Shown piece after piece: positions 23,674 to 32,486 of a DNA stretch of 64,000 nt; the stretch's first letter is position 1; each line of letters starts with the position of its first letter. The stretch covers positions 1 to 64,000 of the IMG/VR virus record IMGVR_UViG_3300031251_000967; one strand, given 5' to 3'. The stretch comes from a virus. A program made the translations under genes and the position numbers. The notes under the pieces are model-generated. The model was not told the DNA's origin, did no database searches, and worked only from the letters and a program-made list of their open reading frames with translations.

Positions 23674-25236
23674 TTACGGGTTAACCGCGCCGGTCGGCAT
23701 GCTGTAGTGAACGCGCACCGGAGCGAAGGGAGAACTGCTGTTCGCAGAGACCGAGGAACCGGCCGGGGTCGTCACATGCACGTCGACCCGCGCGTTCTGC
23801 CCCTGGCCGCCCGATCCACCCTCGGCCATCGCCGCCTTGATGGCCTGCGCATACTGCTCTGGCGTGAACGGCTGCTTTCCCTGCTCCTGCTTGACGATCG
23901 CCGAAAGGATCGAAGCGTTCGTTTCCTCGCTGCCGTCGATCGGCGCGTTCGGCAGGATGCCGGTTCGCTCGGAGACCTTGCGGATGTAGGCTTCGGTGTC
24001 GTTCTCGTTGGCGGGAGCCCATCGGCCGACGATTCCCGAAACCGTGTTGATGCCGTGCTTCCGCTCGTAGGCGATCAGATTCCGCGCTGCCGCGTTCAGG
24101 CCGTCTTCCGGGCTGGCGTAGGTCTGGAACGCATTCTGCCCCGGCACGCGGAGATTGCCGGGGTTGTTCCGCTTGATCCCGCTCGCGCCGAGCAGATCGA
24201 CGCTGGCGGCCGTTGCCGCGCCGGTGACACCGCCGACGATCGCGCCGCCGAGCGCACCCGGCCCGGCACCGATGCCGCCGAACAAAGCGCCGATGCCGGC
24301 CCCCGTAGCCGCGCCGGCCGCCGCGCCGCCAGCCGCACCACTGAGGATCACGCCAAGGTGAGCGAGTGGCCCAAGCGACTGCGTCGCCTTGTTCGCCCTC
24401 TCCGCCAGATCGCCGAGCCAGTCGACGATCTTCTTGAGACCGGGCGCTAGGATCAGTTCCGCGTTCTCCGCCGCGCCGGTCATGTTCTCGCCGAGCTTGG
24501 AGAGCGACTTGCCGAGAGATGATCCGGCATCCGCCGCAGCCCCTGCGTTCGGGCGGAACTGCGCAGCCGAGTTCGTGAGCTGGTCCATATTCTCGACGAG
24601 CCGCCGGATATCCTCCGGCTGGCCAAGGGCGTTCAGGATGGCGTTCTTGCCCTGCACCGTCGGAGCGCGCTCAAGAGCCCGCGCCAGGTCGCGGTAAGCC
24701 GACGCCACGTCCGCTTGGCCGTTGGCGTCGTACTTGGCGCGGATGCCGAGCTGGGCGAAGTAGCCGGCCATCTGAGGATTGCGGCCCGACAGCACGTCGC
24801 CGATGTTCTTCGCCATCGCGGACGCGCCCTGCGTCGCCGTCTCACCCGACAAGCCGCCAAGGCGAGCCGCCGACTGGAAGCGGGCAAGCTGGTCCGCGCC
24901 GATCCCGATCCGGTATGCTGTGTTCGTCGCCTGCAAGCCCATGTCCGCCCACTGCCGCGTGAGCGCGGCGAGACCAGACACGGTGCCGATACCGGCCAGC
25001 GATCCGGCAGCGCCGCTGACAGATCCGAGCTTGTCCAACATCGCGTTTGCAGCGGTGCCGGCCGAACTCAGCGACTTCGCAACCTTATCGAGCCCGGTAT
25101 CCTTGCCGATCTTGGACAGCACGTCCTGCGTGTTGCGGATCGGCTTCGTGAACTTCTCAACCGCCGCGGTGACCTTGTTGATGATCGCCGACGCGTTGTC
25201 GGCGGCGGTGATGTTGATTGCAAAAGCGTTCGCCAT
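23674..25236 (-). CDS. Tape measure protein with embedded lysozyme-like domain
   Basis: 520 residues, short for a tape measure. Residues 1-290 are helical; 294-345 form a Gly-zipper membrane-active stretch; residues 353-427 (IKRNNPGNLRVPGQ, FQTYASPEDGLNAAARNLIA, IVGRWAPANENDTEAYIRKV) are a virion-associated peptidoglycan-processing domain. The end reads SPFAPVRVHYSMPTGAVNP. ATG 25236 overlaps the stop of the frameshift ORF (TGATG). Confidence 0.9.
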   Translation of the reverse strand: MANAFAINITAADNASAIINKVTAAVEKFTKPIRNTQDVLSKIGKDTGLDKVAKSLSSAGTAANAMLDKLGSVSGAAGSLAGIGTVSGLAALTRQWADMGLQATNTAYRIGIGADQLARFQSAARLGGLSGETATQGASAMAKNIGDVLSGRNPQMAGYFAQLGIRAKYDANGQADVASAYRDLARALERAPTVQGKNAILNALGQPEDIRRLVENMDQLTNSAAQFRPNAGAAADAGSSLGKSLSKLGENMTGAAENAELILAPGLKKIVDWLGDLAERANKATQSLGPLAHLGVILSGAAGGAAAGAATGAGIGALFGGIGAGPGALGGAIVGGVTGAATAASVDLLGASGIKRNNPGNLRVPGQNAFQTYASPEDGLNAAARNLIAYERKHGINTVSGIVGRWAPANENDTEAYIRKVSERTGILPNAPIDGSEETNASILSAIVKQEQGKQPFTPEQYAQAIKAAMAEGGSGGQGQNARVDVHVTTPAGSSVSANSSSPFAPVRVHYSMPTGAVNP

Positions 25237-25375
25237 CACGCGCCGTCCTTACCGTTCATCCGCACCGCTTGAGCGGTCCACCACTGGATTTCCGACCACG
25301 TCAGAGACCAAGCGTCCTTTGGCCCCCACCCGTAGAACTTCGTCAGGTCTGCGACGGAGTCTCGCCAGTCTCGGG
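25236..25375 (-). CDS. Tail-assembly chaperone extension, reached by -1 frameshift
   Basis: In the -1 frame relative to the chaperone gene an ORF continues past its stop: PRDWRDSVADLTKFYGWGPK, then DAWSLTWSEIQWWTAQAVRM, ending at the TGA that overlaps the tape-measure ATG. It has no good start codon of its own. A C-run (CCCCC at 25377-25373) and a TTTTA further upstream are possible slip sites. Long-tailed phages commonly make a chaperone fusion this way (known mechanism); the exact slip point here is inference. Confidence 0.65.
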
Positions 25376-25639
25376 GGAGGCGTTCATAAAAGCCCCGAGA
25401 TATTCCGACGCCGCGTTGAAGTCGCGCGCGCCGAGCTTTTCCAAGAAAGGCTTGTCGATGCCGGTGATGAGGTTGATCAGCAGCAGCGTCGCGGAGACGC
25501 CGCCGTCCCGCGCAATGGCTCGGGTGAACTTGTCCAGTTCGCCGGCCGTAGGCTCGCGGAGAGCGAGGCTCTGCACCTCGCCCTTTGCTGTCACCAGCGG
25601 CTTGCGGAGGGCGATCGTCAGTTCGTCCTTTAGGTCCAC
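25343..25639 (-). CDS. Tail assembly chaperone, Mu gp41-like (Phage_TAC)
   Basis: 98 residues. LTIALRKPLVTAKGEVQSLA, LREPTAGELDKF and a C-terminal DFNAASEYLGAF are typical of the small TAC family between tail tube and tape measure. It would coat the tape measure during assembly. Confidence 0.88.
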   Translation of the reverse strand: MDLKDELTIALRKPLVTAKGEVQSLALREPTAGELDKFTRAIARDGGVSATLLLINLITGIDKPFLEKLGARDFNAASEYLGAFMNASPETGETPSQT

Positions 25640-25640
25640 G

Positions 25641-26018
25641 TCAGATCTCCGTCACGCGAGGCGCTTCCCACTTCACGTCAAGGGTCGCTTCGGCTGAATC
25701 CACGTCCTGCGCGTCGACGGTCCAGGCGCCGGAAGCCATTACCGTCTTGCCGTTCGCGAGTTGCAGCACGACAGTTTCATCGGTCATAGCATTCAGGGCC
25801 GCAACACTGAGTCCGCCCCCATCACGCAGTGACGCCACGATGTTTCCAGGGACCGGCGTCTCCTTGAATCCATGGACGCCGTCCATGCCGACGACGGTCT
25901 CGCGCGTGACGGTCGAGACCCTGTACCCCGCCTTTCCGGCCACCTGATACGGCGTCCCATTAATCGACAGGTATGCGATGCCGGCGAGAAAGTTCGGCGT
26001 GCCGACTTGGCTGGTCAT
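25641..26018 (-). CDS. Tail tube protein, Mu gpM type
   Basis: 125 residues, about the family length. AGIAYLSINGTPYQVAGKAG, TVVGMDGVHGFKETPVPGNI and ASGAWTVDAQDVDSAEATLD identify the contractile-tail tube subunit. It sits between sheath and chaperone genes, as expected. Confidence 0.92.
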   Translation of the reverse strand: MTSQVGTPNFLAGIAYLSINGTPYQVAGKAGYRVSTVTRETVVGMDGVHGFKETPVPGNIVASLRDGGGLSVAALNAMTDETVVLQLANGKTVMASGAWTVDAQDVDSAEATLDVKWEAPRVTEI

Positions 26019-26037
26019 GGCGAATTATCCTTCCGGC

Positions 26038-27843
26038 TTACGAGAGGCGGAACTGCGCGAGCAGGGCGAAGATATCAAGCTGCTCGATCAAGGTCGGTGG
26101 GAAGAGCACGTCCACGCGGTTCGGATTGGACGGGTTGATCTGCACGATCAGTGCCTGAGCAAATTCCTTGCTCTTCTGGACCTGCCCTTCCGCTTCGAGC
26201 TTCTGATACTCGGAGATGATGTCCGCCTTGATGATCTTCGGCGTGACGATGTTCGAGCCGGCCGCAAACTGCGTCCCATCTGCGGCCAGCTTCACCCGCG
26301 CATATTTGGTCGTGACCACGGAGGCGAGGCGCCGCAGGATGTACATCAACTGGTACATCGTGTTGACGCGCAAATAGCTGTCGTCCGGCTGCCCGAAGCT
26401 ATTCTGCTGGTACGTGGTGATGAGCCGCTGAATGAGCACGTTCCCGGCGGCATCGACCTTGTATGTGGAAACGCCGCTGTAAAGGAGACTGTTCTCGCTT
26501 GACAGATTGAACCGCGACTGAACGGGCGGTGCGAGAACGTCCTGAAGGACAACATCACGGATCGGGATGCCAGGGTCGGCGCGAACGCTGATCGCAGTCT
26601 GCGCAGCGATGGCCGAAGCCCACTTCCATGAAGGTGTCGGCGAGTCATGGAAACCCATGTTCGACCCGTGCTGGTCGTTCCGGGTCGGGCCAAACGCCAT
26701 CTGATTGGCGAGATTGCCGCGATAGGCGTAGAAGAAACCGCCGTAGATTTGCGACGCCCACGACCACCGTCCCGACGTGTCGTTGAGGAACGCCTGGAGC
26801 GCATTCAGCGTGGTCGCATCGGTGTACGGGCATGCGATGAAGTCGAACGGCATGTCGCCGAGGTTCGCCAGCAGCGCCGCGATGCTCGGCGTGCCGGTGC
26901 CGCCCGACATCGGCACGATCGCAACCTGCATGCCGGTCGGAAGGGACTGCCCGCCGGCCGTTCCGAGGTAGTTCACCCGAAGGTCGATTTCGTTGCCAAC
27001 CACGCCGCCGTTCTTGGCGGTGAGGGTGACGACGGCGCTTGCGGCCGAAGCGGTCACGGCCAGATCGTTGTTCGCGTTCACCGCTGCGGCAATGGCGCTC
27101 GCCACCTGAGACGTGGTCGCGCTCGCCGCGACGGTCACCGGGACGTAGATACCGCCCACGTACAGCGCCAGCGTCCCATTGGCGGTCGGCGGGTTGGTCA
27201 CGGTAATCGTACCGGTCGCCTGAATAGCCGTCACGCCTCCCGAGAGCGTCGCGCCGGAAAGCGTGATCGCGGTCGATGACTTGGCGAGCGACAGACCGTT
27301 GCCGGCGCTGCCGCGCGTAACGGAAGTGATGTTCAACACCGAGCCGACGACGGCATAGGTGCACTTGACGATGTTCGTATCGGCCGAGGTCTGGAGGAAG
27401 CCCAGCAGGTTCGCCAGCGTCTGCGCCAGCGTGGATCCGATGAGAACCTGAAGTCCGCTCGGAGCGGACGAGACGAAGGTGACGGCCGTTCCAGCGATCG
27501 TCAGCGTGTCGTTGGCGGCCGGGTTCGCCGAGAAGGTCGCGGAGCCGGTGGCGGCAGTATTGTCGGACAGCGGGCCGTACCAGAACTCGCCGAACGTGTC
27601 GTTCCGGCGGTAGGCATAGGCCATCTGCGCCAGGACGGATCCCTGACCGCACACGCTTTTGGCATCGGTCACGCCAGCGGAGATTACCGGGATATCCGGC
27701 GCCAGGGTTCCGGCGCTCGTGATTTGCCCGATCAGCAAGGCGCGCTGATTGATCGTCGCCGTGTTCGCCTGACTCGGGTCGACTTCGGCGTAAAACAGGG
27801 GCACCCGGATGCCGGCCGGGATGTTCTTGAATGCTAGCGTCAC
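26038..27843 (-). CDS. Tail sheath protein, Mu gpL type with inserted domain
   Basis: 601 residues, about 100 longer than Mu gpL. The start ([20 protein letters not shown]) and end ([39 protein letters not shown]) match the Mu sheath. Residues ~98-205 ([20 protein letters not shown]...[19 protein letters not shown]) are an additional beta domain that recurs in other phage structural proteins. It would face outward on the sheath. Confidence 0.92.
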   Translation of the reverse strand: MTLAFKNIPAGIRVPLFYAEVDPSQANTATINQRALLIGQITSAGTLAPDIPVISAGVTDAKSVCGQGSVLAQMAYAYRRNDTFGEFWYGPLSDNTAATGSATFSANPAANDTLTIAGTAVTFVSSAPSGLQVLIGSTLAQTLANLLGFLQTSADTNIVKCTYAVVGSVLNITSVTRGSAGNGLSLAKSSTAITLSGATLSGGVTAIQATGTITVTNPPTANGTLALYVGGIYVPVTVAASATTSQVASAIAAAVNANNDLAVTASAASAVVTLTAKNGGVVGNEIDLRVNYLGTAGGQSLPTGMQVAIVPMSGGTGTPSIAALLANLGDMPFDFIACPYTDATTLNALQAFLNDTSGRWSWASQIYGGFFYAYRGNLANQMAFGPTRNDQHGSNMGFHDSPTPSWKWASAIAAQTAISVRADPGIPIRDVVLQDVLAPPVQSRFNLSSENSLLYSGVSTYKVDAAGNVLIQRLITTYQQNSFGQPDDSYLRVNTMYQLMYILRRLASVVTTKYARVKLAADGTQFAAGSNIVTPKIIKADIISEYQKLEAEGQVQKSKEFAQALIVQINPSNPNRVDVLFPPTLIEQLDIFALLAQFRLS

Positions 27844-27846
27844 GGG

Positions 27847-28491
27847 TCAGCCTCCGGTGAGGGGGATCTTCAAAAAGCCTTCGTCGCGTCCGTCCGGGCC
27901 GGCGGTGCGCGGTGCTGGCGTCGGCGTGCAGGCAGGATCGGTCGGCGCCGGATAAGTGCCTGTCCGATCAAAGACGTTCGTTGCGTCGACATGCGCGTCG
28001 ACTTCGGTGAGTGGCGTGCCGAGAGGATTGCCGGCCGCATCTACGTTCGGCTCGAACACCTGATAGACTTCGATGCCGAAGGTGATCGCGACGACGCCGA
28101 TATGCCCCTCTCCGGGGCTTTCGACCTTGATGTCGACGTCGGCCATCGACACGTTCTGAACTTGGTTCTCGTAGAGGAACCGGCCGTTGCGGAGGATCGC
28201 GCCCTCGATCTGCTGGCCGAGCGCTTCCGCTGCCTCTTCGGCGTCCTCTTCAGTGTTCCGCTCGATCTCGCCGACCACAGAGAGCATGATCGTGGAATTG
28301 AACTGCGGCGGCCCCATCAGAGCCGCGCCAAGCGGGGAGCGCTTCTCCTGCCGCGTCCGGACCACGATGAGCGGGGTTTTCGCTCCGGTGACAGGCCAAT
28401 CTCGGGGCGAGAACACCCGGTCATTCGCAAGCGTCTTGGCCTGCTTCAGAGCGTCCACCGCCGCCGCTCGGATTGCGACGCGGTTGATCAT
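27847..28491 (-). CDS. Tail terminator/completion-like protein
   Basis: 214 residues. MINRVAIRAAAVDALKQAKT, VVRTRQEKRSPLGAALMGPP and EALGQQIEGAIL fit a gpU/gp37-like neck protein; position between head-tail adaptor and sheath agrees. Pro/Thr-rich C-terminal 60 residues look disordered. ATG 28491 overlaps the upstream stop. Confidence 0.75.
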   Translation of the reverse strand: MINRVAIRAAAVDALKQAKTLANDRVFSPRDWPVTGAKTPLIVVRTRQEKRSPLGAALMGPPQFNSTIMLSVVGEIERNTEEDAEEAAEALGQQIEGAILRNGRFLYENQVQNVSMADVDIKVESPGEGHIGVVAITFGIEVYQVFEPNVDAAGNPLGTPLTEVDAHVDATNVFDRTGTYPAPTDPACTPTPAPRTAGPDGRDEGFLKIPLTGG

Positions 28492-28817
28492 TCGTCCGCG
28501 CTCCGGAGGCGGTTCAGCATCAGCTTTGCTGCGCCGTGGCCGTCCGGGCGCACGTCCTTGACGACGTACACCCCGCCTTGGACGGTGAGTTGATCGCCCT
28601 GCTTAGGACCGATGGGGAACTGAGAAAGCCGGACGCCGAGAACGGGGAGCGTCGTATTGATCTGCGTTCCGTCCTCGGCGATATCGACTTCCGTGTATGC
28701 CCGGTCGAAGATGCCCGTCGTCTGGAACGGGCCATCATCGGCCGGCGCGTACGTGACGGGTTCGCCGAACACGCGCTGCGTCGGCCCGAGGACGAGCCTG
28801 TCCCAATCGACGGCCAT
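28488..28817 (-). CDS. Head-tail adaptor, lambda gpFII/Gifsy type
   Basis: 109 residues. VFGEPVTYAPADDGPFQTTG, IFDRAYTEVD and GDQLTVQGGVYVVKDVRPDG match the small phage head-tail joining family. Couples the lambda-type head to the Mu-type tail. Confidence 0.82.
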   Translation of the reverse strand: MAVDWDRLVLGPTQRVFGEPVTYAPADDGPFQTTGIFDRAYTEVDIAEDGTQINTTLPVLGVRLSQFPIGPKQGDQLTVQGGVYVVKDVRPDGHGAAKLMLNRLRSADE

Positions 28818-28822
28818 ATACC

Positions 28823-29098
28823 TCAGCCTCCGACCGAGATGCGGTTCGCCACCCCGTTGACGGTGACGCCCTCGTTGACCGGTTCGCCGGTCGGGAGGGC
28901 CGGCGCGATCTCGCCTTCCGCGACGACGAGGAAGCCGAGCGCCTTGAGGCGCGTGACTTCCTCCGCCGGGAGGTCGACGAGTGAGCCGGGACCGAACGAC
29001 TTGTCTTCGACGGTGATGGTGCGACCGCGCGCCACCACCGCCTTGACGAGCGCCACGGGCTCCGGCGCTGCCGCAGCAGACTTAGGAGCCGGAGGCAT
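28823..29098 (-). CDS. Small head/neck protein (Mu gp35/36-like position)
   Basis: 91 residues. A Pro/Ala-rich start, a beta core (VARGRTITVEDKSFGPGSLV) and AEEVTRLKALGFLV are typical of short neck proteins after the major capsid gene. Its ATG overlaps the capsid gene's stop region. Confidence 0.65.
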   Translation of the reverse strand: MPPAPKSAAAAPEPVALVKAVVARGRTITVEDKSFGPGSLVDLPAEEVTRLKALGFLVVAEGEIAPALPTGEPVNEGVTVNGVANRISVGG

Positions 29099-30177
29099 CA
29101 GCTAAGCACCGCAGCGCAGACCGTCGCCGCAAAGCAGGCGTTAACCCGCGAAGGAATGACGATCGGCGAGGACTGCATCATGATATACCGCTGCGCCGGA
29201 TCCTTTTGGACCCAGGTCTTCGGCGCGAACGGCAGGTTCGCATAGCTGAACTCCGGATCCAGGATCTGGCCGAAGGCGCGGGTGCCCATCATGTCCGGGC
29301 CGCACAGGATGACGGTGCCGTCCGGGAGCATCGGCTTCTCGGTATTGTCGGCGTCGTCGACGTACCACTCGTTGTACAGCCAGAGCCGATACTGGCCCCA
29401 AATGCCCTTGAAAACCGCGCCCTTCTCGATCTGCGGGCCGGGGTTGATGACGTTGCTCGCCTCGCCGAGCCGCGGATAGTAGATCGCGCCCTGAACGCCG
29501 ACGGCGTTGAGGAACAGCGTCCACGGGGTAGTGGTGAACACGATGTCCGTCGTACGGGCGCCGGACTTCTTGAGGATGATGTTCTGCCACGTTTCCAGGT
29601 TCTTCGTCGGAACCGGGTCATGACCAGCAGGGGTGAGGTTGCCGGAAACACCCCACTGATTGCTGCCGGACAGCGCGACCGTCAGCGCGGCGTCGCGGCC
29701 GAAATCAACGACCTGCGTCGGGAAGCCCTCGCCGGAGATCGTGACCGCGCCCGATTGGAGGACCTGCGCCGCCATCCATTCGAGCCGGCGGGTCAGCATG
29801 TCGATCTGATCCGTCATCTCGAATTCGAGGTTGGCCATCTCGCGCTCGGCCGGCGTCATGTCTCCGCCGATCCGCTCGCCGATCATGCGGCGCACGGGGC
29901 GGCGCAGGTCGGGAACGCGCTTGTCCTTGATGTAAGCCGGCTTGAAGGTGTTGGTCTGGACCTTCCGGGCCTCGACCAGTTTGCCCTCGACGAGCGGGCT
30001 GACGAACGGCGACATCCGGCGCTTACCGACATCCACGTCGATCGAGACGTACTCGCTGTCCGACATGACGATGTTCGGGAAGAAGTTGTCCAGGAGGAAC
30101 GACGACGCCGTCTTGAGGTTCGGCACCACCTGGATCAGGGTATTCGTATCGTAAATGAACGCGTTCTGTGCGACCAT
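29098..30177 (-). CDS. Major capsid protein, lambda gpE type (HK97 fold)
   Basis: 359 residues. FFPNIVMSDSEYVSIDVDVG, SPFVSPLVEGKLVEARKVQT, FKPAYIKDKR and LEWMAAQVLQSGAVTISGEG match Phage_cap_E. Decoration and protease/scaffold genes precede it in the correct lambda order. Confidence 0.95.
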   Translation of the reverse strand: MVAQNAFIYDTNTLIQVVPNLKTASSFLLDNFFPNIVMSDSEYVSIDVDVGKRRMSPFVSPLVEGKLVEARKVQTNTFKPAYIKDKRVPDLRRPVRRMIGERIGGDMTPAEREMANLEFEMTDQIDMLTRRLEWMAAQVLQSGAVTISGEGFPTQVVDFGRDAALTVALSGSNQWGVSGNLTPAGHDPVPTKNLETWQNIILKKSGARTTDIVFTTTPWTLFLNAVGVQGAIYYPRLGEASNVINPGPQIEKGAVFKGIWGQYRLWLYNEWYVDDADNTEKPMLPDGTVILCGPDMMGTRAFGQILDPEFSYANLPFAPKTWVQKDPAQRYIMMQSSPIVIPSRVNACFAATVCAAVLS

Positions 30178-30240
30178 TTGCGGTCTCCAAAGAGAAGCCG
30201 CGCACTAGGCGGGGCTCTTGTCGGTTGCGTGAGGTGCCGA

Positions 30241-30918
30241 TTAGCTCGGGTCGGCGGCCGAAACAGAGGTCTTCAGGAAGATGCTGGACGACCGCAGTGC
30301 GGCCTTCGCCGCTGCCGCAGTGATGCCGGCCCCGAAGGTGAGCGCGTTCGTGTTGAACTCTCCGGTCAAGTAGATGCCGCCGACCACGTCGCCGCCGGAT
30401 GCATCGACGTCGTCAGCCAAGATCGCCGCCGGAGTCTGGCTGCCGTCTGTCGCAGCGGCTGCGGCAAGCTTGTAGCTATTGCTCCCCGCCGCAACGGCGA
30501 TCGTGATGCTGTCACCGGCCACCATGGCGGTGCCGCCGGTCGCGAAGGTGAAGCTGATTTCGGCGTCCGAGTAGGCGCCGGCAGCCGTTCCGGCGACGAG
30601 TTCGACGCCGTTCGGATTGATCACGTCGTAGGTCGTTGCCGACTTGAACTTGATCGTGTAGTTGCCGACCTTCGCCTTGCTGCCGAGAGCGACGCTTGAA
30701 ACGGTGCCGTTGCCGGTGTTGCCGCCCGTGGCGGTCGGCGTGCCGGCCGCGCCGACGGTGACCTGACCGAGAACCGCTCCACGCTTCAGGGCGGCCCCGC
30801 CGGTGATCGTCACGGAGTCGGTGACGAGCTGGAACGGACCGGCAATGAGCTGGTCGGGAAGATAGACCTGAGAGGCAACGCCCGGAACCTGGGGATTGTC
30901 GGAAATGCTGAGAGCCAT
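30241..30918 (-). CDS. Head decoration protein, lambda gpD/HDPD type with extra domain
   Basis: 225 residues, longer than lambda gpD (~110). The N-terminal (GPFQLVTDSVTITGGAALKR, GAVLGQVTVG) and C-terminal (AAILADDVDASGGDVVGGIY, LTGEFNTNALTFG) parts make one decoration domain, split by a beta-rich insert at ~72-150 (VGNYTIKFKSATTYDVINPN). It would stabilise the expanded capsid. Confidence 0.85.
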   Translation of the reverse strand: MALSISDNPQVPGVASQVYLPDQLIAGPFQLVTDSVTITGGAALKRGAVLGQVTVGAAGTPTATGGNTGNGTVSSVALGSKAKVGNYTIKFKSATTYDVINPNGVELVAGTAAGAYSDAEISFTFATGGTAMVAGDSITIAVAAGSNSYKLAAAAATDGSQTPAAILADDVDASGGDVVGGIYLTGEFNTNALTFGAGITAAAAKAALRSSSIFLKTSVSAADPS

Positions 30919-30949
30919 TTGGTGAATTCCTTATGAGGATCAGGACGGA

Positions 30950-31582
30950 TCAGGCTTCGCCGCGGCGCTTCTTGCCGGCCGCGACGATCGCGGCGGCAAC
31001 GGCCACCGGGTCGGTCGGGTCAAGCTTTGCGGTCGGCGCATCGGAGCCGGGGTTCGGGACGTTGACCGAAGCCATGCGGTCGGCGACGCCGCCGGTTGCC
31101 CGCTTGTCGCCGGCAACTGCGGCGCTGAAGAAGCGGACCGCTTCGTCAGCGCTCATGCTGGTGCCGAAAGCGAGTTCGGCGGCAAGGTCCGGACGCTTCC
31201 CGGCAGCCGGGCAACCGAAGATGGCAGCGCCACGTGCGCGCTCCATCTCACGACCGGCCTTGATGCCGCGAGCTTCCGCCTTCTTGGCATCGTCCTTCTT
31301 CTTATCCTCGTCTTCTTCCTCCGCGCGCTTGGCGTCTTCTTCCTTTTTCTTCTCTTCCTCCGCGCGCTTCGCGTCCTCTTCTTTCTTCTTTTCTTCTTCG
31401 GCGCGCCTCGCCTCTTCCTCCTGCTCCTGCTCTTCGGCCTTGCGGGCCTGCTCTTCCTCGTCCTCGCGCTTCTTGCGCTCCTCATCGGTCTCCTCCGCAC
31501 GGGCGGCGGCGACGGTCGAAGCATTGGGGCGGCGCAGCAGATGGGCGAACGGCGCCGCGCCCGCGATTGCTCGCAGAGTCAT
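30950..31582 (-). CDS. Scaffold-like protein with charged coiled-coil repeats
   Basis: 210 residues. Residues ~30-110 are an extreme charged coiled coil with tandem AEEEKKKEEDAKR repeats; the C-terminal part (LAFGTSMSADEAVRFFSAAV) is typical of the region following S49 head proteases. In lambda the scaffold Nu3 is the C-terminal part of the protease gene; here it is a separate gene 22 bases downstream of it. ATG 31582 is preferred to the longer frame entering the protease gene. Confidence 0.75.
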   Translation of the reverse strand: MTLRAIAGAAPFAHLLRRPNASTVAAARAEETDEERKKREDEEEQARKAEEQEQEEEARRAEEEKKKEEDAKRAEEEKKKEEDAKRAEEEDEDKKKDDAKKAEARGIKAGREMERARGAAIFGCPAAGKRPDLAAELAFGTSMSADEAVRFFSAAVAGDKRATGGVADRMASVNVPNPGSDAPTAKLDPTDPVAVAAAIVAAGKKRRGEA

Positions 31583-31604
31583 AGTTTCTCCTGTCGTTAC
31601 GAGA

Positions 31605-32486
31605 TCAGCCGAGCTTGTCGAGCAGGGCTGCAAAGGCGGCGTCTGGCGCCATCACCGCATCCGCAAGGCCAAGGGAAACCCCCTGTGCCCCGAGGAACGT
31701 TGCGGCTTCTGTGTCGCGGACCTTTTGGGCCGCGAGATTCCGGTTTCGGGCGACGGTCTCGACGAACAGTTCGCCCATGGTGTCGATATCCGCTTGGAAG
31801 CGCTTCAGCGCCTCCTTTTCGAGCGGTTTGTAGGGTTGGCCGTCAGCCTTACGGTCGCCGTACTGAATGACGGTGACCTTGATGCCGTCGGCGTCGAGCG
31901 CCTTGGACAGGTCGACGTGCATGCAGATGACGCCGATCGAGCCCGTGCCGCCGGTGCGTGGCACGGTGAGGAAGTCAGCGGCGGAGGCGATGGCGTAGGC
32001 GGCCGAGTAGGCGCACTCGTTCAGGATCGCCCACACCGGCTTTTCGCCGCGCGCCTCATAGATCGTGTCAACCAAATCGAAGCAGCCCGCCACCTCTCCG
32101 CCCGGCGAGTCCACGTCGAGAACGATCGCCTTCACTTCGGGGTCGGACAGCGCAACGAGAAAGTTCTGACGGATGCCGTCGTAACCCATCATCCCCGAGT
32201 AAGGGCGAAGCGTGCCGAGCTTCTGCACCAGGGTTCCCGAAACCGGGATTACCGCGACGCCCGCGACGAGGTCGTATCCGACGTCAGGCCGATCATTCCG
32301 ACGCGCCGGCCTGTCGTAATCCTCATCGAACGCCATCGGTTGAAGCACGACCATGTCGCCGTTCGGCCGGAACAGCTTGGCGATGCCGAGCCGATCGGCG
32401 AGCGCCGCCATGATGACCTCTGCCTTGTGCTCCGTGATGGCGATTGGCGTATTGAAAAGCCGCTGGGCCAAGTGAGGGAAATTCAT
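31605..32486 (-). CDS. Head maturation protease, S49 family (lambda gpC type)
   Basis: 293 residues. Catalytic Ser161 lies in ECAYSAAYAIAS and the dyad Lys is probably K213 (YGDRKADGQPYKPL), with IVLDVDSPGGEV supplying the oxyanion region. It would process scaffold and portal during head assembly. ATG 32486 overlaps the portal stop (TGATG). Confidence 0.93.
   Translation of the reverse strand: MNFPHLAQRLFNTPIAITEHKAEVIMAALADRLGIAKLFRPNGDMVVLQPMAFDEDYDRPARRNDRPDVGYDLVAGVAVIPVSGTLVQKLGTLRPYSGMMGYDGIRQNFLVALSDPEVKAIVLDVDSPGGEVAGCFDLVDTIYEARGEKPVWAILNECAYSAAYAIASAADFLTVPRTGGTGSIGVICMHVDLSKALDADGIKVTVIQYGDRKADGQPYKPLEKEALKRFQADIDTMGELFVETVARNRNLAAQKVRDTEAATFLGAQGVSLGLADAVMAPDAAFAALLDKLG

Noticed and set aside
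29206-30699. 497-codon plus-strand open frame
   Set aside because: Antisense to the major capsid and decoration genes.
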